Source: Agrostemma githago
Lineage: Eukaryota; Streptophyta; Magnoliopsida; Caryophyllales; Caryophyllaceae
Assembly (NCBI GenBank): GCA_958450325.1
Contig: OY288244.1
Span: 35,649,424-35,713,423 of the forward strand
Direction of reading: 5' to 3'
Length of the DNA stretch: 64,000 bases
Below the pieces are notes generated by a model. That model was not told the origin of the DNA. It was given only the letters and a program-made list of their open reading frames with translations, and ran no database searches. Shown in pieces: positions 55,701 through 64,000 of this stretch (positions within the stretch are counted from its first letter, which is position 1; each line of letters starts with the position of its first letter). Position numbers and translations under genes: made by a program.

Positions 55701-57597
55701 ATGAATTCAAAGCAGGAGAAGGCTGCAGTAAAGAGGAAAGTTGATAAGAAGGAGAAAAGTATAAGAATCTCACATTGAATTGAACTTTAAATTATGTACA
55801 ATTTAAGGCATTAGTGGATAGTTATTAAAACGAGGATGAAATTATATTGATTTGTTGTTCTTTATTCGTAGTTGAATGTAAAAAGAGGCGAATTGAAATT
55901 TATGCTTTTTTGTACATTAAAATTTATGTTATCTGGCCTGAATACTTGGTTATATTTTCAGTGTGCTTATTTGTCGGAAAATTTCAAAGATACGATCAAA
56001 TGGGTGAATGAGTTGGATACCTATATTCCAGATTTCTCTAAAGAGTTCCAGATTTCTCTAAAGATTTGGATGAGTTGTTATCGAATATATTCCAGATTTC
56101 TCTAAAGATTTGGAAAGTAACAATGTCATTCTTTCAATGAGAATCATGGAAACATATAAAGGGAATAAAGACAATTATAGCAAAGAGTTCAAATCAGTAA
56201 GTTGACAATTACAAACATTCATCACTGATACTAATCTATATCTGATTATTTTCAAATATACTAATGTTATCATGTGCCTTTTGACTGTTGATGTATATGT
56301 GCAGTCCACCATTTCACATGAGAATTATGTAAAGATGATGAAGGTGTGCTATTGCCACAAAATACTAACTTTAGAAAGGAATGAGATGAAGAATAATGTG
56401 TTGAAGGAGGCAAGAACAATGTCAAGGAAACTTCTGTATGTAGCTGATAATTAACTGGTTATAAGTCACAATTTGACATACATAAATTATTATATATTGT
56501 TTCAATTACAAAGTCATATTCTATTCTATAACTTTTATCAGTATGGAAGTTAACCTCTCTACACCAAAAAAAAATTCACTGATAGTCATATAGTTCAACA
56601 ATTCTTAAAAGAAGTAAACATAAAGACTTTTGTTGGAGAGGAAATGGAGGACAAGCAGAAAGAATAAAATGCCATGCTAAACTCGTATAATCTGTAATAC
56701 ATTCTATCCTTTCCACTGTTTGTGGATTCATTCATCATAATTAATTAATTTTAAGATTATTACTCATGTGTTCTGTGTTATCTTACAGTGAAGACGTTGT
56801 AGAAACAGAATGGATGAATGCAACCCGCAGGGCAATGCAAACATTGTTATTACCAGATGAGGAATTATTCGATACAGTAAACAAATCTCTAACAAGTTTT
56901 AATCTTATAAATTCAAATGCTTCTAAATAAATCTAACAAGTTCCCTTTTAATAGCCAATCGGTTTGTATGGAATTTATACTACATTAGGAATGAAGGATA
57001 TCATATTCATTCCAACAAAGTCAGGGGTAAGTATATCAAATGGGTGTACTTATTTTTGGTATGTAAAGTTACAGTTGTTTATTTGATGTTTATCTTTTGT
57101 TGCAGGAATTAGACCCCAAAATAAATCATTCTCTGAAAACAGAGTACTGTAAGTAACATACTTGCCTCATGATGCGAAATTTGTGAGAAAGGTGCACCCA
57201 ATGATTATAGTATTAAAAATTGACAATAATTAACTATAAAAAACTCTGTTTATGACTGTCAAATGTGTAAATTTTCAGATCTTTATGCCAGTTCACACCA
57301 AAAATCCGATGCATTTTACACCTCTACCCTGGCTATTAACAAATTTCCAAAAATATGGCAAAATATCCAATGGAAAGTGTAAAAAATGCAGTGCAGCAAA
57401 GGAATGGAAGTGATTGTGGTGTCTTTGTTATGAAATGGATAAAGGCATTACATGACAAGGGGAAATGGGGAAGAAAAAATTACTTTGATGATATCATACA
57501 ATTTAGGCGTCAAACATGTATGGATCTTTTGCAGTGGGATAAGAACTATGTGAAGGATTTTACTGTTAAGACAAAGTATAACACCTTATTTTAATTG
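55701..57597 (+). CDS. Probable multi-exon gene ending in an Ulp1-like (C48) domain
   Basis: The last exon encodes QQRNGSDCGVFVMKWIKAL, the Gln...Asp-Cys-Gly signature of Ulp1/SUMO proteases, ending at TAA 57595-57597. Just upstream, IFMPVHTKNPMHF (another frame, after ttttcag at 57278) resembles the preceding strand and His region with HF for HW. An intron or a frameshift must separate the two. Earlier exon-like pieces are MNSKQEKAAVKRKVDKKEK at 55701, VETEWMNATRRAMQTLLLPD near 56800, GLYGIYTTLGMKDIIFIPTK near 56960 and ELDPKINHSLKTEY near 57107. The exon structure is tentative. It may be a host-like gene multiplied by a transposon, or a transposon's own protease. It is unlike the CACTA Ulp1 fragment at 40078-41310, which has ECGYY. 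Confidence 0.5.
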
Positions 57598-58330
57598 TAT
57601 GTAGACTTAGTTATATTACTGTAATAGACAAGATCTATTAATATGAAAATGCCAGTCAATAGATTATCCGTTTATCATTGGATATGTTATGTACGCATCG
57701 AAATACAAATATGTACAATGAACATCTCTAAGATATCCTTCGACGAAATATGTACAGTTGATATATACATATGTGCAGTGGATAGTAACCTTCACAGAAG
57801 AGCACATAAGTGTATATTCGATGTATATAAGAACAGATACAAATATTTATGAATGAATTAAATATACTCGAGTTAATATTGATTTGCTTAACATGAACTT
57901 TACAAATAAAAAGCTTTATATAATCAATGCCAACGTCTTTTTAATATTCAATGCTCAAAGCTGATCATTAAATTTTTCTATATGTTCCTCTTCAATTTGC
58001 CTTACTCGTTAAATTAACATCTTCAAATCTTCCTTTTTTTCTCTGCTTCTGTGAAATTAGGTATGCTTTACTCATTACTCATATCCTTTTATGACTGAAG
58101 TTCATTTTATATACATTGTATAATATATATATATTCTCTGATATATTTTTCATTCAGGTATATTAACAAGATGATATATTTGTGCAAAGGGTGGTCGATA
58201 AACAATGAGGTTGAAGATAGAGAAACAATGATCAACAAATCAAGGAAACAAAAGATACACAATCCGTCGTTCCTTACAATCAGTTTCATGAGGTTGAGGC
58301 TGATGGTAGATGTTTCTCACCAATAACATA
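57598..58330. other. Spacer with 'gtaca' motif between Ulp1-like and F-box-like genes
   Basis: Segment 57660-57800 carries a degenerate copy of the repeat found at 49744 and 18545. The rest is AT-rich. I see no gene. Confidence 0.4.
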
Positions 58331-58341
58331 AGTTATGCGTA

Positions 58342-58734
58342 GTGAAGATTATATGGAAAAAAATCTTTGAAAAACTTCCCTCTTATGATGACAAGGCTAA
58401 CATGGCATTTGTGTGCAAGAGCCAGGCACAAATGTTTCTGTTACATCGTGATGCACCTCAGCGGAATCTCGATTACAATAGAAGCTTAGAAACAACACAT
58501 GTTAATGGAGTGACAATTCTTCGTAGAGGTGGAATTGAAATTTCAAAGAGATGCAGATGCTATTGCACTGATAATATACATGGTAAACTAATGTGGCACG
58601 ATATCCAACAAAATAGAGATGTTGCACACTTGATGGCTGTTGAAGAAAAGGAAAAGGATAAACCACTTACACTAGAAGAGTTTGTAGAAGCATATAAAAT
58701 AGCTAAAAGGTTGTTAACCGGAAGGGATGTTTAA
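58342..58734 (+). pseudogene. F-box-like / CRCY family fragment without a start codon
   Basis: The frame reads KIIWKKIFEKLP, then FVCKS and NGVTILRRGGIEISKRCRCY, continuing to a stop at 58732-58734. It aligns along most of its length with the gene at 46770-47372. The region before the F-box-like part is missing and the first in-frame ATG lies inside the domain (MAFVCKS at 58402). It is therefore either a 5'-truncated copy or the second exon of a spliced gene. The C-terminus (LTLEEFVEAYKIAKRLL) is not shared with the other copy. Confidence 0.5.
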
Positions 58735-59390
58735 ATGAAGTTAATCTTTGCTTTATTTTGTGCTTCATAAATCTAGTTTAAAGATCATTAAGGCAGCCAA
58801 TTATGTTGATCTGGCCCTATGTATGCTAAAGTTTACGTTATGTACGTTTAAACTACTTATGTCTTATTTTTCCTATAATATTATGTACGTTTAAACTATT
58901 TATATCTTATGTTTTCATATAATATTTAAATGAACTTTTTTTTTTTGGTAAAATGTGAGTATATTGCAAAAAAAAAAAGACAAAAAGAGCATTTACATCA
59001 AAGGAATATTTAAATGAACTTGATATTTGCTTTATTTTGTACTTCATAAATCTTGTTTAAAGATTGTCAAGGCATTCAATTGTGTTCAAATGCCCCTATG
59101 TACGCTAATATCTACGTTATGTACACTTAAAGTACATATGGCCTATGTTTTACAATAAACTTATGTACAACATATAATATCTTATATACTTACAGTTTGA
59201 TATTTAAGTAATTAATTTAAAGTCCGAGATTGAGGTTACAATAGAATACATATAAGGCGATGCTAATTAAATAAAGCCCACATAGTACTCCGTATATTCA
59301 CAAGAGTCCCTTTATTTAAATAAAGCACACAAAAGAATACTCAAAATTGGTATCTGACCTACTTCGTAGCAACAAAAAAAAAGTGCTCTT
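58735..59390. repeat. Duplicated downstream region (matches 45960-46270)
   Basis: cttcataaatct, ggcattcaattgtgttc, cttatgtacaacatataat and tttgatatttaagtaatta occur in the same order at 46090-46270 and 59040-59220, direct orientation, ~13 kb apart. The first ~250 bp also contains an internal partial repeat. I see no gene. Confidence 0.65.
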
Positions 59391-59997
59391 AAGATCTTTC
59401 CCGATTATCTTCAACAATTCAATACTATAAGTTTATTCTAGCTTATCTTTTCCAATTATCTTCAGCATTGCATTACTGTGTGTTATATTGTTGCTTTTTG
59501 AAACGGTTTTCTGAAAATTTGTGTAAAATAATACTAGCAATCTGCAATTATTTTTGATCTAGGTTTAAATACGGTTTTACCGCATTTGGATTCAAGTATC
59601 GATGATTATTCATGTTATAAAAATTAGGTATTCAGTTGTCTCTATTGTTATTTTTATTTGATGTTAATTAGGTTAAAAAACAAGATGAAAACAAATCAGG
59701 AGAAAACTGGAGTAAAGAGGGAAGCTGCTCATCAGGACGAACGTATATAAACTTATACTCCATAGTGAACGCCATACTCTCAATGTAAATGATGTATATT
59801 GATTTTTCGTTATTTATGTATAGTTGCATGTAAAAAGAGACGGGTAGAAGTAAAGGATGATTCTAAGGATAGTACTTTTCAGACACCAAAATCGAAATTA
59901 CATTTACTGTCAGATGCAGTTGTAGGTATGTACGTTAGGTGTTTTAATGATCTTTTCATAGAGCTTGAACTTATTAGATATGCCCTCTATACAAGTC
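59391..59997 (+). pseudogene. Truncated second copy of the Ulp1-like gene start
   Basis: 59400-59680 repeats the leader of the gene at 55701. The first exon-like text is aagatgaaaacaaatcagga (ATG at 59684), followed by a copy of the tgcatgtaaaaagag segment at about 59823. The copy stops at 59998 where an LTR fragment begins, so the protease exon is not present in the window. Confidence 0.45.
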
Positions 59998-60530
59998 TGT
60001 GGACATGACATAGGTCCACCCCGATGCGGCCACGCGTGGGTTTGGGGCGGCGAATGAATCACATGTGAGATGGATCTCGGATTGAAATTTAAATCGAAGT
60101 TGGAGTCGCCACCGAAGTTTGTGAGAATTCGGACCCGTTCTAACCCACTCTATATCTTAGTGGGCCGTACACAGAGTATGTCCCATTCCGATTTTCAAAG
60201 TTTATGGGGTTCGTCCCTTTGCATTACGATACCGATGCTGAGTTATCGGGAATCGTGTATTGAATGACTCACGTATGCCAACGGTTTCGGACATCCGGAA
60301 ACAATGGTTCTGAGTAAGGGGTGAGGGGACGTGTTGGGAAGTTCACAAAGAACACCCAACCCCGCCCGCACTTAGCGGCCTCTACTTAGATATCGTTCAT
60401 TTTTTGTGTATGCGCGTTAATTTGACGGTTGAATGATATGCAAATAGTGTTTTGACTAAACATGTGAATTATGTTTGACTACGTCGTTTAATCCATCTAA
60501 ACTAACGTCAAAGTTGTTTTAGCATGCGAG
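59998..60530 (-). mobile_element. LTR end fragment, family TGTAGACACCC
   Basis: It matches 60888-61422 throughout (gaggtccacccc-type start, ggacatccggaaac, aaccccgcccgcac, ttagcatgcgag). It starts tgtggacatgac, the complement of an LTR end in ...TGTCCACA. The remainder of this LTR is absent; the next base begins an inverted U3 piece. Confidence 0.6.
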
Positions 60531-60887
60531 TGTAGACACCCGCATTTTGACTGCCAGGTGTCTATAGCAGTTTCTAAAAAAACACCCGATGATGATAGGA
60601 CGCTAACGTGTTTCTACGCGCTCGGATATGGGCTCAAAACCATTAGTTGTTGGCTTAAGCACTTATGGAGTACAAATTTCACAAAACTGACCTCAAATTC
60701 AGGCCCTGTGGGTCATTTCCAATCAAATAAGACTAATTTGGGCCAAAACCGACACTGGAAATAAATTCGACTTTTAGCGACCGGGTTAAAACCCGGTCAA
60801 AGCCGTTTCCGAGTAGCTCACCCACGGTCCACCTCTAGACGGGCCATCAGACCAAGTCCGTCAAGGGACAAAACCCTAGACACCAAG
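60531..60887 (+). mobile_element. Inverted U3 fragment of the same LTR family
   Basis: It begins TGTAGACACCCGCATTTTGA and is, for ~270 bp, the reverse complement of 63165-63442 (ccgggt..aacccggt, gggccaaaaccgacac, cacccgatgatgat). Its orientation is opposite to both neighbours, so an inversion or a second insertion is needed to explain it. Confidence 0.6.
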
Positions 60888-61872
60888 TGTGGACATGACG
60901 TAGGTCCACCCCGACGCGGCCACGCGCGGGTTTGGGTAGGCGAATGAATCTCGTGGTGAGATTGTTCTCGGGTTCGAAATTTAAGTAAAAATGAAGTCGC
61001 CACCAAATTTATGGTAATTCGGAACCATTCGAGCCCACTCTATGTCGTCATGGGCTATACATAAAGTACGGCCCACTTCGATTTCAGAGTTTATGGGGCT
61101 CGTCCCTTTGCATTGCGATACCGATACCATCTACACCGGTATCGTGTAAAGAATGAGTCTCGTGCACCAATGGTTTTCGGGCATCCGGAAACCGAGGTTC
61201 TGAGTAAGGGGTGAGGGTACGTGTTGGGAAGCCCACTAAGGACACCCAACCCCGCCCGCACAATGGCGGCCTCTACTAAGACATCGTTCGTGTTCGTGTA
61301 CGCGCGCTAGTAAAACGACTAAAATGATATGCAAACAGCGTTTTTAGCTAAACATGCGAATTATGTGTGAGCTACGTCATTTAATGCATCTTGAATATGG
61401 TCGGAGTAATTTAGCATGCGAGGTTCATTTATAAAGCGATAAGCAAGTAAATAAACAAAACTCGAAAGTAAATAACGTACAAGTTACACGGGCGGAAATA
61501 CAACCCGGCCAATACAAAAATGATAAATAAAATACAAACGGAAAAATAAATAATAAGAAGATAGGAACGGACCCGTATGCAAACTAGACCGCGAATTGTA
61601 TAGATGGACAAACCCCGATTAAATACACATTGCGTTGTGTATTAAACGAAGGACGGAGACATAGGACCTAAGCGTTACGCTAGCCCGACCCTATGCCTCG
61701 ATGCCTTGTCCCGACTTATCATGCCGAAAAATCGATCAAAGTCGCTAAAATGTCGTGATATGTATGCGTTTTGAAAAATGGATTTACGTGATGGGCTTTA
61801 CACGTGTCGACTAAAAGTCGTAAAAAAAGACGAGGCTTAAATGTTGCATTTAAACTCTCGGTTTTCTGGGTT

Positions 61873-63052
61873 ACAGGACCCACTCGGTCGAGTCATGGTC
61901 TGACTCGGTCGAGTGTGTCCTCGAAAAGGGGTTTGCCCAGGTTTATGGACGCTACTCGATCGAGTAGCCTACGTACTCGGTCGAGTAGCCTACGTACTCG
62001 GTCGAGTAGCCCCTGTACGAGTACCAACTCGCGTCGTTTTTTGGTTCAAAATCGATGATTGGCCAAATCAAATACAAATATTGCACGATTTGTATTCAAT
62101 TTGGTTTCCGGTGTTATAATCGCGTATGCATGCGATTATAATACCGTTATCGGAGTTTTATGAAAATGCGTGTGCAAGATTAGAAATTTTGTATTAGTGA
62201 CGAAATTGTGTCCCTCTACATCACGACATCGAAACTAACCCTTTTGGATTATGTGATGTCAGTTTTCGTGTCAACGGGTTCCGTACTAATAAAAATGGGA
62301 TCAAATGCGTTCAACTATTATTAATCGCGATCACATCACGCCCTTGAGTACATTGGGGCGGGGCTCCTCGAAAGGGCTCCACCTCCGTCGTTGCTCGTAA
62401 AGGGATTAGACGGACTTTAGGCGATAATTATAGTCAAACGTATTTAAACCGGATTTTAATACTAGTATATATATATACGCGGTATGATAATGTTAGTAAC
62501 GAAAAAAGGTAAAAAGTTAGTATACAAGAAAGTAAAATGTTAGAATTATGTTAGAGTTAATGTTAGGATTCTAGTATAGTTATTATATAAACGATATAAA
62601 AACGTAAATAAAAAAAAAGTAACAAGTATCGAAATGGGGTTTAGGACACCCTCAACATACATGCTTAGTAGGGACCTCGAAAATGGACTCGTAAATAGTG
62701 ACGGGACGTCGGAGTATCGAGGATGTATGCAAGTTATGGTGTGTGTATGTGTGTGGATGATTCGTCGGTTTTTCGAGGGACAAAGGACTCGGTTTTTGTG
62801 TGTACTGCCTAGGGTTACTAAGGCTTGTAGTGTAGGTGAATTATGGTGGGAATGTAGGGTAAAATGTAGGTTCAAAAAACTCTTCCAAATGAGTGGGGGT
62901 CGTGGGGTATTTATAGAGTTTACCCCACGACCTAGGGTCACTCGATCGAGTGGCCCTAGTGCACTCGGTCGAGTGCCCTAGAAAATGGGCCTGATCCGGA
63001 AAATGACGCTCCACTCGACCGAGTGGGTCAATCCACTCGATCGAGTGGATCA
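61873..63052. repeat. Dispersed ACTCGRYCGAGT palindromes
   Basis: The 12-bp palindrome actcg(a/g)(t/c)cgagt occurs five times in 61880-62010 and four times in 62938-63050, often extended by matching outer bases (cactcgatcgagtg, ctactcgatcgagtag). Most lie within the LTR upstream or downstream of its TATA box. Confidence 0.85.
62909..62916 (-). promoter_or_regulatory. TATA box of the minus-strand LTR
   Basis: The minus strand reads CTCTATAAATACCCC, about 526 bp into the LTR, with four palindromes just upstream. Confidence 0.6.
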
Positions 63053-63442
63053 GGTGAATCGAGCTAAAATAGGAAGAAGTTGACCTTGTTGATTTGTTTG
63101 TCATTTTTGAATTTGATTTGGGCGCCAGTTTCTAGAAGGTGAATTTGGCTGATTTTTGTGACGGGTTCGTCCTTGACCGGGTTTTGACCCGGTTGCCAAA
63201 AGACGGGTTTTATTTTTGGTGTCGGTTTTGGCCCAAATTAGTCTTATTTTGCTCGGAACGACCCACTGGGCCTGAATTTGAGGTCTGTTTCGAGAGATTT
63301 GTACTCCGCTAAAAGTCCATGTCGGATATTATTGATTTTGAGTCCACATCCGAGTATACTAAGTCACGTTTGCGTCCGATCATCATCGGGTGTTGGTCGG
63401 GAACTGCTATAGACACTAGCAGGCAAAATGCGGGTGTCTACA

Positions 63443-64000
63443 GAGCCCCCACTCTGACTGAGGCTTGGACAAGGCGAAAGTCAGAGTAGCTACCAGGCCA
63501 ATCGCAGATTACGACCTGGTAGCCTTCCGGTCGGGTCGTTTACAGTCCAGTAGACTAGCGTGAAGGGCTCGCCAGCCATAGGCAGAGGGTCATACCTGTC
63601 CTGCTGATGATTACTCCGTGGGGAGTGAAACTTGCTTTTGAAGGTGTAGGTGCACCCGTATGCTGATACATCATAGCTCTGATTGTGGCATTCTGGGATA
63701 AATATTGACTCACGTTGGGGAGTGAAGTAGTTGTGCGGAGACTTGCTTCTGAAGTCTGGGGTGTACCTGTATGCTGACACAAAACAAATTGCATGTAGCA
63801 CATAGACAAAACACCGACTCGTGCTAGGGAAAAACTGGATTCCTATTCCGGGTTTTCGTCTGAATTCAGGCCTGCGCATGCTGGGGCCCAGGTTTGCTGA
63901 GGAGGCAAGGTAGTTAGGGTTACAGTTAGGGTTTCCTATTATAAATATAGGTCTCCTTGCTTCAGTTTACTGTATCTTAAATCACAAACCCCTACTTCAT
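63443..64000 (-). mobile_element. Internal region of the TGTAGACACCC element, incomplete
   Basis: It begins with the polypurine tract. Two imperfect ~100-bp repeats (ggggagtgaa ... acttgctt.tgaag ... tgtatgctga.ac) lie at about 63616-63670 and 63717-63780. Open frames here carry no recognised domain. Near the right edge, tattataaatatagg (63938-63952) on the plus strand resembles another promoter or LTR start, but the window ends too soon to decide. Confidence 0.4.

Larger units (their letters stand above)
60888..63442 (-). mobile_element. Minus-strand gypsy-type LTR (~2.55 kb)
   Basis: On the minus strand it starts TGTAGACACCCGC at 63442, has a TATA box at 62916-62909 and ends TGTCCACA at 60888. 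A polypurine tract gagtgggggctc (complement of 63443-63454) directly precedes the start, so this is a 3' LTR with its internal region to the right. No protein is encoded in the LTR, so the lineage is not determined. The length is inferred from the end motif. Confidence 0.6.

Noticed and set aside
60600..61100. GC-richer frames in the right-hand LTR considered as genes
   Set aside because: They are conserved as DNA between LTR fragments, have no protein motifs and contain the palindromic repeats or LTR ends.

Overview
This is plant nuclear DNA made almost entirely of transposable elements and their debris. I found no tRNA or rRNA gene and no complete ordinary housekeeping gene. The evidence for a plant is direct: Ty3/gypsy LTR retrotransposons with plant-type primer sites, CACTA transposons with TNP2 and Ulp1 pieces, an L1-type LINE with plant ORF1 architecture, Stowaway-like MITEs, a Helitron-type end, and captured fragments of plant genes. 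The background is AT-rich. The lineage is probably eudicot. Caryophyllales is only a weak impression and should not be relied on.

Layout. (1) Positions 1-17524 are a cluster of very long LTRs (2.9-3.9 kb, TGTAACACC...GGGGATTACA). It holds a left-truncated LTR carrying a CACTA-like insertion (1-4547), an internal remnant plus 3' LTR (4661-8969), and a minus-strand non-coding LARD-like element with initiator-Met primer site and polypurine tract (8970-17524). (2) Positions 17525-22897 are AT-rich 'gtaca' repeats, a telomere-like hairpin, a CACTA-like end, a MITE and a broken pyruvate,phosphate dikinase (PPDK) fragment. (3) Positions 22898-38815 are a solo LTR of the same superfamily with 5-bp duplication TCTTC. 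It is split by a complete Tat-lineage Ty3/gypsy element (25562-37939, duplication GGAGT) with two 682-bp LTRs in which I found no difference. That element has an intact 1909-residue gag-pol with two RNase H domains, a 126-bp tandem array, and two antisense genes with their own TATA boxes, one of them spliced.

(4) Positions 39454-45345 are a CACTA element (duplication TCG). It has lost its transposase core but keeps a transposase-associated N-terminus and an Ulp1 remnant, and it carries fragments of a class 3 lipase and of monodehydroascorbate reductase. (5) Positions 45346-59997 hold a repeated module: small F-box-like proteins with a shared CRCY motif alternate with an Ulp1-like protease gene and 'gtaca' spacers. 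A full-length LINE (50472-55154, ~14-bp duplication) is inserted here. Its two reading frames are broken only by in-frame stops, with no frameshift. (6) Positions 59998-64000 are pieces of another gypsy family (TGTAGACACCC LTR, minus strand) rich in a 12-bp palindrome.

The most interesting items are the young Tat element with its spliced antisense gene, the two gene-carrying CACTA-type regions, the Ulp1/F-box-like module, and the transition-only decay of the LINE.
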